Shown here piece by piece: positions 1-6,876 of a stretch of DNA of 13,957 nt. This stretch comes from an uncultured Prevotella sp. Lineage in GTDB: Bacteria > Bacteroidota > Bacteroidia > Bacteroidales > Bacteroidaceae. The notes beneath the pieces were generated by a model that saw only the letters and a list, made by a program, of their open reading frames with translations, ran no database searches and was not told the DNA's origin. The position numbers and the translations under genes are program-made. The DNA is taken from positions 1 to 13,957 of the forward strand of contig CAAFRM010000190.1 in the NCBI GenBank assembly GCA_900765465.1. Direction: 5' to 3'. Each line of letters begins with the position of its first letter. Positions within the stretch are counted from its first letter, which is position 1.

Positions 1-641
1 ATCATGTCTATACCGTTGCCCTGCTCAACTTCAGCATGAACGAGGATGCATTCGACAAGGAGAAAATCCGCCATCATGTGCAGTTGTGCTACACAGCTAC
101 CCACAAAGTATTTTACGACAAGCTCGAATATATCTATGTAGAGATTTCCAAGTTCAACAAACCCCTGGAAGAACTGGATACGCTCTACGAGAAGTGGCTC
201 TATGCGCTGAAGAACCTCTATAAGCTTACCCAGCGCCCGAAAGAACTGTGCGATAAAGTCTTCGACCGCCTCTTCGAGGAAGCCGAGATAGCCAAGTTTA
301 CTCCGCAGGAAATGAGGGAGTACGAGACCAGCAAGATGGCATATCGCGACATCAAGAATTCAGTAGACACTGCTAAGCGTGAAGGTATAGCTGAGGGCAT
401 GGAACTGGGCATGAAGCAAGGCATGGAAAAGGGCATGAAGCAAGGCATGGAAAAGGGCATGAAGCAAGGTATGGAAAAGGGCATGAAGCAAGGTATGGAA
501 AAGGGCAAAGCTGAAGGCATGAACCTGCGAAGCCTTGAGATTGCCAGGAAGATGCTGGCAAAGGGTATGGATGAAACGTCTATCATGGATATGACGGGGC
601 TGACGGCAGAAGAGATGAAACTGCTGAAAGCGGAAATGTAG
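1..641 (+). CDS. PD-(D/E)XK nuclease family (Rpn/PDDEXK_2-type) 'transposase', 5'-partial
   Basis: The reading frame is open to the left window edge; the residues before the first internal Met (at 36) read HVYTVALLNFS, which fits the middle of this family, so the real start lies outside. The family consists of Rpn/PDDEXK_2-type proteins related to recombination-promoting nucleases: DNA endonucleases often labelled transposases. The catalytic PD-(D/E)XK half would be upstream and cannot be seen. Visible parts, counted from the Met at 36: a helical segment with HHVQLCYTATHKVFYDKLEYIYVE, then a charged linker, then from about residue 120 a glycine-methionine-lysine helix made of four-residue units (GMKQ/GMEK), then a C-terminal module ending in TGLTAEEMKLL, typical of the group. 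The last 80 residues match the variable C-terminal domain that in characterised Rpn genes is also translated alone as an inhibitor. Methionines at 312, 336 and 399 are candidate internal starts. Family call is firm; activity is not shown here. Confidence 0.85.
   Translation, partial: HVYTVALLNFSMNEDAFDKEKIRHHVQLCYTATHKVFYDKLEYIYVEISKFNKPLEELDTLYEKWLYALKNLYKLTQRPKELCDKVFDRLFEEAEIAKFTPQEMREYETSKMAYRDIKNSVDTAKREGIAEGMELGMKQGMEKGMKQGMEKGMKQGMEKGMKQGMEKGKAEGMNLRSLEIARKMLAKGMDETSIMDMTGLTAEEMKLLKAEM
408..503 (+). repeat. 4 x 24-bp in-frame tandem repeat in the Rpn-type gene
   Basis: Four head-to-tail copies of a 24-bp unit start at 408, 432, 456 and 480. Each encodes GMKQGMEK, so the array is really eight four-residue GM(K/E)(Q/K) units. 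Copies 1 and 2 are identical, and copies 3 and 4 share a single change (GGC to GGT in the fifth codon), which suggests recent duplication of units or pairs. Degenerate related units (EGMELG before, KGKAEGM after) flank the array. Because the unit is a multiple of three, copy-number change keeps the frame and only lengthens or shortens a helix. Confidence 0.95.
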
Positions 642-664
642 ATTACGAATATCACCATATAATC

Positions 665-706
665 AAGGGTCTATACGCCACGATGAAGAGTGGCATATAG
701 ACCCTT
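665..706. repeat. Intergenic hairpin H1 (17-bp arms), related to H2 at 3376-3415
   Basis: Arms 665-681 and 690-706 pair over 17 positions around an 8-nt loop. The only mismatch is C/A on the plus strand, which becomes a G-U wobble in minus-strand RNA. It lies 24 bp after the nuclease gene stop and 72 bp after the end of the minus-strand LRR/fimbrillin gene. No U-run follows on either strand, so it is not a textbook intrinsic terminator. A second hairpin with 15/17 identity in each arm lies at 3376-3415. Confidence 0.8.
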
Positions 707-753
707 GTCGTTTCCCGTGAAGTGCGGGTGACTATGTTTACTGGACACCTTAT

Positions 754-774
754 ACTCCTGCCCAGCTTAGGAGT
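754..774 (-). terminator. Small stem-loop directly after the LRR/fimbrillin gene
   Basis: Arms 754-759 (ACTCCT) and 769-774 (AGGAGT) form a perfect 6-bp stem with a 9-nt loop, beginning 3 bp after the stop codon of the minus-strand gene, which ends in two consecutive TAA codons. The short stem and absence of a U-tract make termination uncertain. Confidence 0.3.
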
Positions 775-777
775 TTA

Positions 778-2352
778 TTAATCGTCTGCACAAATGATTT
801 TATTAAATTTATAGCCAAGAAACCTTGTGCGTGCGTAGTCTTCTGTGTCCCAATAGCTTTCTCCAGCTGGAACCCATTCATACGTTGCTTCCTCTGTATT
901 ACGAAGCTCCATCATAGATTGTCGTGAAGACAATGTCAGGTTAATACCGTCGGTTTGACACAAGTCAAATATACCTCCTGTACCGTCATCATATAGTTGT
1001 CCAGCTGAACTTAGTGCCCCGAAACGGACCCTCTCTAAGAGGCTACATTCTTGAAATGCACTGTATTTTATCCTTGATGCCTTTCGCATATCTACAATTT
1101 TAAGCTGGTTGCATCGGTAGAAAGCACGAAAATTAATCTCTTCGACTTTTGGAGCATATATTTCCGTCAATGTACTGCCTTGAAAAGCATCATCTTCAAT
1201 AATGGTAGCGTCTGGCAAGCGAACTACTTTAAACCATGGAGCAACGCCTTCTGGTAAATTACCAAAAGCTTTTTGAGGAATTCTCATAACACCTTTTAAG
1301 GTAATATCGACAGAACTTTTTGGAACACCTTTATCTTTTAAGGCAGTCTTTATGGCCTCAAAAAGACCTAACGACGCATTGGAAGGTAAAGTTAACTCCA
1401 CATCATTGCCGTTTTCCAATTGCTTAGCGACCGATTCTCTTACACTCTCTTCCGTTACCAAAGAAGCCTCGCCACCAGGTATTGCCGTTCCTTCTTTCCA
1501 ATCTGTCACTGTAACATTATCTATTATGGCTTTATCCTTACCAATCTTTAATTTATAGGTATAGCTCATACCGCTTTCAAGATTTGGAATGCCTTTAATA
1601 GAGTATGCTTTAGGCGTTCCAGGACCGTTTTCCTGTACACTTATGCATATAAAATCTTTGTTCGCGTCTTCTGCATTTGGAGCAACCAGAGCCACCCAAG
1701 AACTCTTTGGGTTAGCGTCATCCACCTTATATGCTTTTATAGCAGAAACATCTGCGCCTTGAGTTGCTGGTAGCTGTAATTGAGAATATATATTTATCTC
1801 AGCTACATATGGTTGGTCAAACTCATTCATGAAAGTCGAATTTTCTATATCGATAACAACACGTGCCGTCTGGCGCTTGAAATCCAAATCAAGCTGACGG
1901 TCTTCTGGTATGTTTAGATATGTCTTATTAGCTATCATGTAGTCAGAAAGAGCTAATCCTTCCTTTGTGTTCTGTTCTGTACCGATTTGTCCGTTGTCAA
2001 AACTATTGTTGACATTATTATAAGAATACGGATAAAACGCCTTGAATTCTGTAGCTTCGGATTCCCATTTAATTGGAACTTCGGATTCGGCTACTCCCCA
2101 AACTCCATTTTTCATTTCATACTTATGAGCGGCACCACCATTCACGCTAATTCCAATTTGGTCAAAATCTTGAAATTCACTCTGTTCTTCTGTACTGCCA
2201 ATGGGATTACTTCTGGTAAAAACGCTCTCGCCACCAATGGTTGCATTTACTTTTACCTCATCTCCAGCAAAGCGAACCTGCTCATCTTCTGTAGAGCAAG
2301 CAGCAAGCATTGCGAGTAATGCAAAGGTTCCTAAATATTTTGAAATTTTCAT
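778..2352 (-). CDS. Fimbrillin-family lipoprotein with C-terminal leucine-rich repeats (524 aa)
   Basis: A probable outer-surface lipoprotein. The N-terminus has a lipoprotein signal peptide with lipobox LAAC and the lipidated Cys at residue 19, followed by an acidic stretch (STEDEQ) common in surface-exported Bacteroidota lipoproteins. Residues about 25-290 resemble fimbrillin/Mfa-like proteins: an early conserved beta segment ending in TR (46-47), then AFYPYS, LALSDYMIA, LDFKRQTARVVIDI, and the closing GMSYTYKLKIGKD...VTVTDWKEG. Residues about 345-450 change character: IPQKAFGNL, IIEDDAFQGSTLTEIYAP, INFRAFYRCNQLKIVDM and IKYSAFQECSLLERVRF are BspA-like LRR_5 units. So it appears to be a fimbrillin domain fused to an LRR domain, suggesting adhesion or binding rather than a plain shaft subunit. 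It lies 36 bp downstream of a second fimbrillin-like gene. Base composition is A/T-richer than the housekeeping genes to the right. Exact ligand unknown. Confidence 0.85.
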   Translation of the reverse strand: MKISKYLGTFALLAMLAACSTEDEQVRFAGDEVKVNATIGGESVFTRSNPIGSTEEQSEFQDFDQIGISVNGGAAHKYEMKNGVWGVAESEVPIKWESEATEFKAFYPYSYNNVNNSFDNGQIGTEQNTKEGLALSDYMIANKTYLNIPEDRQLDLDFKRQTARVVIDIENSTFMNEFDQPYVAEINIYSQLQLPATQGADVSAIKAYKVDDANPKSSWVALVAPNAEDANKDFICISVQENGPGTPKAYSIKGIPNLESGMSYTYKLKIGKDKAIIDNVTVTDWKEGTAIPGGEASLVTEESVRESVAKQLENGNDVELTLPSNASLGLFEAIKTALKDKGVPKSSVDITLKGVMRIPQKAFGNLPEGVAPWFKVVRLPDATIIEDDAFQGSTLTEIYAPKVEEINFRAFYRCNQLKIVDMRKASRIKYSAFQECSLLERVRFGALSSAGQLYDDGTGGIFDLCQTDGINLTLSSRQSMMELRNTEEATYEWVPAGESYWDTEDYARTRFLGYKFNKIICADD

Positions 2353-2364
2353 ATTCTTCGCTTT

Positions 2365-2400
2365 TTATTCTGTTACTTATTCTGTTTCTTATTCTGTTTC
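2365..2400 (-). repeat. 3 x 12-bp tandem repeat carrying successive stop codons
   Basis: Three head-to-tail copies (2365-2376, 2377-2388, 2389-2400) of TTATTCTGTTTC on the plus strand; the first copy has one change (TTAC for TTTC). On the minus strand each copy reads GAA ACA GAA TAA, or GTA ACA GAA TAA for the last, in frame with the upstream fimbrillin-like ORF. The first copy encodes that protein's last residues and stop; the next two add two more in-frame stops before the following gene. Confidence 0.9.
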
Positions 2401-3249
2401 TAAAGTTGCACCAGTCCCTTCTACCCAAGGGCTTGCCTTCATGCTGCCAGCTTTTACGAAATCCTTACCTACAGTAAGGGTCAGCAGATGTTTTTTACCA
2501 GCTTCTAATGTCGCAGTCACATTTTCAGGAGCTCTCCACACATAAATCTTGCCGTTTATTTCAAACTCTACCCTAAATCCTTCAGTAATAGTTTGCGGTA
2601 TAAGGATAGCTGAATAATTTGCAATTGCATGGGCATCATTGTTGGCTGCTGCTGTGAATTCCCCAAGCTCAGGTTCTATCAAGACAGAAGCACAGGTTGC
2701 ATCTACTGCCACAGTGATAGGATCTGCTGACAAATCTGCAAAACCCTGATTGATGCTTCCTCCGATATTTATATTATTTATCGGATTAGCTGCCAAAGGA
2801 GTCGTATAATTAAAATCAGTGCCGAACTCAATTTTTATGTTCAGCAAACTGAGGGCATGAGTAAAAGTGATGTCAACTGCACCATTGGTCAAATCCTTTT
2901 CTGGCACAAACCCCGTTTTCTTATATACAAGGAAGTCAGACTCGTAAGTACCCGCCATCTGTTGCGTACCAACAGAAACTGGATATTTTTTTACTTTAAT
3001 CATTGTTTCCGTATTTCCTCTTGAGTCGAATGGGGCATAAGCCATTATATCGACAGGCTGAGTTGAGTTCTGCCAAAGCATCTGAACAGAAGGATTCCAA
3101 TTAGTTCCCTCTTTTGTCATCATGATGTTGTTATAGGAATACTTGATATTATTAGCATTGCCAATGCAAAAAGCGAATTCATCAAGAGAATTTGTGGTGT
3201 GAAATGCACGTGTAGTCATGTCCTCTACGTTTGTTGTAACTCGCACCAC
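2389..3249 (-). CDS. Fimbrillin-family protein lacking a signal peptide, probably 5'-decayed
   Basis: The body reads as a complete Mfa/fimbrillin-like domain: VRVTTNVEDMTTRA near the start, PVDIMAYAPF, DITFTHALSLLNIKIEF, ANYSAILIPQTI, and GKIYVWRAPENVTATLEAGKKHLLTLTVGKDF near the end. The longest start is GTG at 3249, but in-frame codons before it (VYSYPADN) also look like genuine fimbrillin sequence and are cut off by a TAA at 3276-3274. Aligned by eye with the neighbouring lipoprotein, the ORF begins just after where the signal peptide and lipidated Cys should be, and no ATG upstream supplies them in any frame without shifts. Either the gene lost its 5' end (pseudogene, or silent cassette), or it is expressed only after rearrangement. 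Nothing in the remaining 286 codons is disrupted, so decay would be recent. The GTG start is formal only; the true start, if any, is unknown. Confidence 0.65.
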   Translation of the reverse strand: MVRVTTNVEDMTTRAFHTTNSLDEFAFCIGNANNIKYSYNNIMMTKEGTNWNPSVQMLWQNSTQPVDIMAYAPFDSRGNTETMIKVKKYPVSVGTQQMAGTYESDFLVYKKTGFVPEKDLTNGAVDITFTHALSLLNIKIEFGTDFNYTTPLAANPINNINIGGSINQGFADLSADPITVAVDATCASVLIEPELGEFTAAANNDAHAIANYSAILIPQTITEGFRVEFEINGKIYVWRAPENVTATLEAGKKHLLTLTVGKDFVKAGSMKASPWVEGTGATLETE

Positions 3250-3375
3250 ATTATCCGCAGGATAACTGTATACTTAGGTGTCTCTTTCCCTAGGAATGCG
3301 ACAGCAATTTAAACAGAATTTACCCCCCCACAAACAAAATTTCCCCCTCTTTTTCTGCGTTTTTCAAATTAAACA

Positions 3376-3415
3376 AAGGGGCTATACACCACCATTTTGT
3401 GGCATATAACCCCTT
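3376..3415. repeat. Intergenic hairpin H2 (17-bp arms), related to H1 at 665-706
   Basis: Arms 3376-3392 and 3399-3415 enclose a 6-nt loop. The three plus-strand mismatches are all C/A or A/C, that is, all become G-U wobbles in minus-strand RNA, so the hairpin is fully paired only on that strand. In that direction it is followed by a moderately U-rich stretch (TTTGTTTAATTT). It lies 61 bp past the stop of the GH84 gene, behind a conventional terminator, so it may act as a second terminator or be a dispersed repeat. Confidence 0.8.
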
Positions 3416-3419
3416 ATCA

Positions 3420-3456
3420 AAACAAAAAAGATGACCTGGCAAAATGCGAGATCATC
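3420..3456 (-). terminator. Rho-independent terminator of the tonB-to-GH84 run
   Basis: Read on the minus strand, arms 3456-3449 (GATGATCT) and 3437-3430 (AGGTCATC) form an 8-bp stem with one U-G wobble, extended inward past one C/C mismatch by GC/GC pairs, and followed by TTTTTTGTTTT. It starts about 20 bp after the stop codon of the GH84 gene. Stem plus U-tract are standard for an intrinsic terminator. Confidence 0.8.
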
Positions 3457-3476
3457 ATTTTTGTTATATAATAATC

Positions 3477-6014
3477 CTATTTCTCAGGAATAATCTCGAA
3501 GATTTCGGCAGAACCATCCAGCTGAATCTTCGCTGCCTTCTTCACCAATTCTATCTTGCAGAACGACTGGTCGATGAGGGTTGTTGCCAAAACCTTGCCC
3601 TTGGCATTCAGCTGGCGACATACCAATGATTTGCCTGGAGCCAACTTCAAGAGCAGGGTGTAACCCTTTACATCCTTCTCTACACCAAACGAAAGTACAC
3701 CATCGTTGGCAAAAGATGTGCATGGATTCTCATCAAAACCATACATCGCTGCCTGCAGATTGCCAGCCTCAACAGGGAAGTTCAGACGCTCTGGGGTGGT
3801 TGGGTTCACCTCGAAGGTACGGACAGCAGCCCAGTTGCGCTTGTCTGACTTCAACTTCTTGATGCGGATATAGCGAGCCTCAACAGGGGTGTCGGTCTTC
3901 CAGTTGATGATATACTGCTTCTTCAACTCGCCTGTCAGCGCCTTCCATTCCTTTCTGTCCAGAGAATACTCCAATACAGTGTTGTCGAAGTAATCCACAT
4001 CATCCACAGAGTTGCGGCCCTGGAGGATTCTTACCTCTGATACCTGACGCACGCAGCCCAGGTCGGCACCAATCCAGTCGCCTGTGTTCTGACCGTTGCC
4101 CGATGTATAATAGGTGGTAGAATCGTTGTCGAACATCGCCTTGCTCTGGGTGGTTCTCAAAGTGGCATAAGTACCAATGCCCTTATAAAAGGCAGGAACC
4201 TTGCCGGTCAACTTCTTGAAGAAGCCAGATGCCATGTCATCCATCGACTGCTCGTAGAATGGCTGCAATACCATAGTACCAGACTTGTGCTTCTCGTAAG
4301 CAGCCACATCTTCCTTGCTCATGCGGTTGTTGACATAGCCATCCCAGAATGCCTGGTCGTTGCCAGCCTTGTATTCCTTGATGAGAGTCATGGTCTTCAA
4401 GCCACGGTCGCCCAACTTGCCAAACTCTGTGAGCCATGGGCGGAGTTCCTTCATCAGCAGGGCATTCTTGCAGTTTGCCTCCATTTGGGCAGGCGCATTC
4501 TTCACTCTTACAAACTCACTCTGCAGGGCATTGAACTCTGCATCTGTGAAGTTATCGATGCGGAAACTCTTGGTCTCCCATGATTCGATGCGGCGATAAC
4601 CGGTCTCGGTATCGCAAGAGTGCATGGCGAAGGTGCGATATGCCTCGTGTGCTTCTGGGGTGAGATCTACCAGACCACGCTCCCAGTTGTCGAGCGGATT
4701 ATAGTTGGCGATGTTCCAGGTATAGTCGGCTACACCATAGAGCGCCAGCTTGGATGCCTCTCCGTGCTCCATCGGGTTGCTGACGAATCCGCAGAGATCC
4801 TTGTTGGTCAGGTCGGTCTGCAAACCGTAGGTAGGACCCTGCATGATGATATGGCGGGCATAATCGGTTACAGGGAAGTTCCACCAGTAGTAAGCTGGGC
4901 GCTTGATGCGGGAATTCACCCAGTCGAGGGTTTCGCGGGTCAGGTCGCTGCAAACCACATCACCCGTCCAGAAGACATTGATGGATGGGTCGAGGGTATT
5001 GCCGAAGATGGCGAGAGAACCGGTTGGCTTTGGATTCGCCCAGAGACGGGTGTAATCGGTAGGACACATCACGAGCGGAGCAACATCGCCCTTAGCCTTC
5101 ACAAATTCCTTTTCGAGGCGGTTGAGAAGTTCCGACTGCTTCACTGGGTTGGCACCCTCGCCGGAAATATCATCGAAGAAGATGGCGAAAGAACGCACAC
5201 CGAGGTCGTACATCAGATCGAGCTTGTGAACCAGATTCTGATAGTCTTCCTCGTTCCACTTGATATCCTGTCCCGGATGGATAGCCCACACGAAGTCCAC
5301 TCGGTTGCGGCGACAAGCCTGAACGAGTTCGCTGATGTTCTTAGCCTCTTTCTCCGGATAAGGCAAGCGCCAGTTAGGACAACTGTGATATGGGTCATCC
5401 TTCGGACCATAGAGATAGGTGTTCATCTTGTTCTTTCCGTAATAGTCGATGAGGGAAAGACGCACCTGATGCGACCAAGGCTCGCCATAGAAACCTTCTA
5501 CCACACCACGGTTTGGAAGATCAGGGTAGTCGTTGCAGGTGGTGTAAGGCATCTGGCCCTTCGCCATCTCGCTGTTTACAATCTGGCGCAGAGTCTGCAG
5601 ACCATAGAAGGCACCACGCTCATCGTAGCCCACAATCTGGATTCCCTTGGCATCAGCCTTCAGGCTGTAGGCACCGGAAACAGGCTTAACGCCAGCCTTG
5701 GCTGCCAGTTTTGCGCCGAAATCGATGGTCAGGCGAACGCCCTTGGCGTTGGCGGTAAGGAACTTCACGTCGTCGGCAAACTTGCCTTTCTTGTCGATTA
5801 CCTTGACACCCTTCTGCAGGTCGAGTCGGTTAGCAGCATCCACATTCAGGAGATGTGGTGTAGGACTCACGATGAGTCCGTGATGATTCAGTTTCTTGCC
5901 CGGAATCATGTTCACGTCCTGCTTTTCAGAACGCTGGCCGCTCAGGTCTTGTGCCTGAGTGCCCTGTGCAAATGCAGCCATCAGGAGGGCTGCCATCAAC
6001 ATTTTTCTAGTCAT
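3477..6014 (-). CDS. Secreted GH84 beta-N-acetylglucosaminidase (O-GlcNAcase-like) with C-terminal discoidin-like domain
   Basis: Removes terminal beta-linked N-acetylglucosamine from glycans or glycoproteins, probably outside the cytoplasm. An N-terminal signal peptide (cleavage near AQA-Q, residue 21) has no lipobox. Residues about 45-150 are the small alpha/beta domain preceding the catalytic barrel (GH20-like domain 2). The barrel opens with RGVVEGFYGEPW (169-180). The catalytic pair is Asp281-Asp282 in IFFDDISGEG, matching Asp242/Asp243 of the Bacteroides thetaiotaomicron enzyme BtGH84; substrate-binding counterparts are Asn379 (WWNFP), Asp384 (PVTDY) and Asn413 (SNPMEH). All key residues are present, so activity is expected by substrate-assisted catalysis. 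After a helical region, residues about 625-735 form an F5/8 type C (discoidin/CBM32-like) fold: FDNDSTTYYTS, WIGADLG, VLEYSLDRKEW, EARYIRI. It is the last gene of the run starting at tonB, 43 bp behind tatD, and is closed by a strong terminator. Confidence 0.95.
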   Translation of the reverse strand: MTRKMLMAALLMAAFAQGTQAQDLSGQRSEKQDVNMIPGKKLNHHGLIVSPTPHLLNVDAANRLDLQKGVKVIDKKGKFADDVKFLTANAKGVRLTIDFGAKLAAKAGVKPVSGAYSLKADAKGIQIVGYDERGAFYGLQTLRQIVNSEMAKGQMPYTTCNDYPDLPNRGVVEGFYGEPWSHQVRLSLIDYYGKNKMNTYLYGPKDDPYHSCPNWRLPYPEKEAKNISELVQACRRNRVDFVWAIHPGQDIKWNEEDYQNLVHKLDLMYDLGVRSFAIFFDDISGEGANPVKQSELLNRLEKEFVKAKGDVAPLVMCPTDYTRLWANPKPTGSLAIFGNTLDPSINVFWTGDVVCSDLTRETLDWVNSRIKRPAYYWWNFPVTDYARHIIMQGPTYGLQTDLTNKDLCGFVSNPMEHGEASKLALYGVADYTWNIANYNPLDNWERGLVDLTPEAHEAYRTFAMHSCDTETGYRRIESWETKSFRIDNFTDAEFNALQSEFVRVKNAPAQMEANCKNALLMKELRPWLTEFGKLGDRGLKTMTLIKEYKAGNDQAFWDGYVNNRMSKEDVAAYEKHKSGTMVLQPFYEQSMDDMASGFFKKLTGKVPAFYKGIGTYATLRTTQSKAMFDNDSTTYYTSGNGQNTGDWIGADLGCVRQVSEVRILQGRNSVDDVDYFDNTVLEYSLDRKEWKALTGELKKQYIINWKTDTPVEARYIRIKKLKSDKRNWAAVRTFEVNPTTPERLNFPVEAGNLQAAMYGFDENPCTSFANDGVLSFGVEKDVKGYTLLLKLAPGKSLVCRQLNAKGKVLATTLIDQSFCKIELVKKAAKIQLDGSAEIFEIIPEK

Positions 6015-6057
6015 AATGAATAGTTTGGTTAAGGATTTATATTTTAAAAGTTTATAT

Positions 6058-6834
6058 TTATTCTATATGGAATACTCTTTCTACGGTTTCATTGGTTTGC
6101 TTGGCAAATTCTTCTTCGCTTACGCCGTATGCTTTCGCCAAGGTTTTAAGTACTTCTACCACGAAGGCGCTCTCGTTGCGTTTGCCTCGGAATGGGACGG
6201 GCGCCATATAAGGAGAGTCGGTTTCCAACACGATGCGGTTCATCGGTACCACGGCAGGGAGATCTTCTCTCAGATGACTGCTCTTGAAGGTGGATACACC
6301 GCCGATGCCCAGCACGAAGTTATCGAACGAGAGGAGTTCTTCTGCCTCCTTCTGATTGCCTGTGAAGCAGTGGAACACGCCGCCAGGCAGATCTTTCTGA
6401 TACTGGCGAAGCAAGTGCACCATCTCGTTCTGTGCCTTGCGGCAATGAATCATCAGGGGCAGACGGGTTTCTATCGCCCACTTCACCTGTTCTTCGAATG
6501 CCTCCAGCTGCTCGTGCTCGAATTCACGACTCCAGTAATAATCCAGTCCGATTTCGCCGATGGCGATAAAATCGGAAATCTGCATCTTTCTGAGTTCAGC
6601 CAGCTGCTCCTTCCAGTCAGCCTTCACCTCTTCGGGATGCAGACCAATCATAGGATAGGCGTAGCCCGGATATTCCCGGCTCAGGGCGAGCACGGCGTGC
6701 GTAGTCTTCACGTCGATGGCAGGCAAGAACACCTTGCCTACCCCCGCTTCTCTGGCACGAGCGAAAGCTTCCGCTCTATCCTCATTAAACTCTTCTGCAT
6801 CGAGATGAGTATGCGTATCTATTACTTTGAACAT
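6058..6834 (-). CDS. tatD: TatD-family metal-dependent hydrolase / deoxyribonuclease
   Basis: Cytoplasmic TIM-barrel metalloenzyme of the amidohydrolase fold. Members cut DNA from the 3' end and are implicated in DNA repair or turnover and tRNA/D-aminoacyl quality control. The 258-residue length is typical. Metal ligands are visible: HTHLD (His8, His10), GEIGLDY (Glu94), MIHCRKA (His130), HCFTGN (His155) and ETDSPYMAP (Asp206). The LGIGG strand and FRGKRNES loop are also standard. The ATG at 6834 places the first metal motif at residue 8, as usual, so the start is secure. It sits 39 bp after the polyprenyl synthetase gene and 43 bp before the GH84 gene, with an A/T-rich AGTTAAT-repeat leader just upstream. 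Whether TatD or the paralogue YcfH/YjjV is the closest relative cannot be decided here; the gene symbol is by family. Confidence 0.93.
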   Translation of the reverse strand: MFKVIDTHTHLDAEEFNEDRAEAFARAREAGVGKVFLPAIDVKTTHAVLALSREYPGYAYPMIGLHPEEVKADWKEQLAELRKMQISDFIAIGEIGLDYYWSREFEHEQLEAFEEQVKWAIETRLPLMIHCRKAQNEMVHLLRQYQKDLPGGVFHCFTGNQKEAEELLSFDNFVLGIGGVSTFKSSHLREDLPAVVPMNRIVLETDSPYMAPVPFRGKRNESAFVVEVLKTLAKAYGVSEEEFAKQTNETVERVFHIE

Positions 6835-6836
6835 TG

Positions 6837-6876
6837 AACTGTCAACTATTAACTATCAACTTTAAACTATTAACTA
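6837..6876 (-). repeat. AGTTAAT-type degenerate repeat upstream of tatD
   Basis: On the minus strand, variants of AGTTAAT/AGTTGAT/AGTTTAA recur every 7-10 bp from the stop codon of the polyprenyl synthetase gene to 3 bp before the tatD ATG. The same repeat type occurs before the DUF1573 gene (12754-12798) and, with a changed unit, before cmk (9753-9795). It fills the whole intergenic space. Confidence 0.6.

Noticed and set aside
408..503. Regular 24-bp repeats considered as a CRISPR array
   Set aside because: Units are contiguous with no spacers, in frame with a coding sequence, and shorter than the usual repeat-spacer period.
218..658. 146-codon minus-strand ORF with MPFSMPCF repeats opposite the Rpn-type gene
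   Set aside because: The repeats are only the complement of the GMKQGMEK array.
3250..3476. Insertion-sequence remnant as the cause of the lost fimbrillin 5' end
   Set aside because: No transposase fragment, terminal inverted repeat pair or target duplication was seen; the gap is explained by terminator and hairpin sequences.
4620..6023. 467-codon ORF on the plus strand opposite the GH84 gene
   Set aside because: It lies entirely antisense to an intact enzyme gene with all catalytic residues. Its protein shows no recognisable domain, and such open mirror frames are common opposite GC-richer coding DNA.
5959..6837. 292-codon plus-strand ORF opposite tatD
   Set aside because: Antisense shadow of a well-supported TatD gene; no domain, no leader, and no operon logic.
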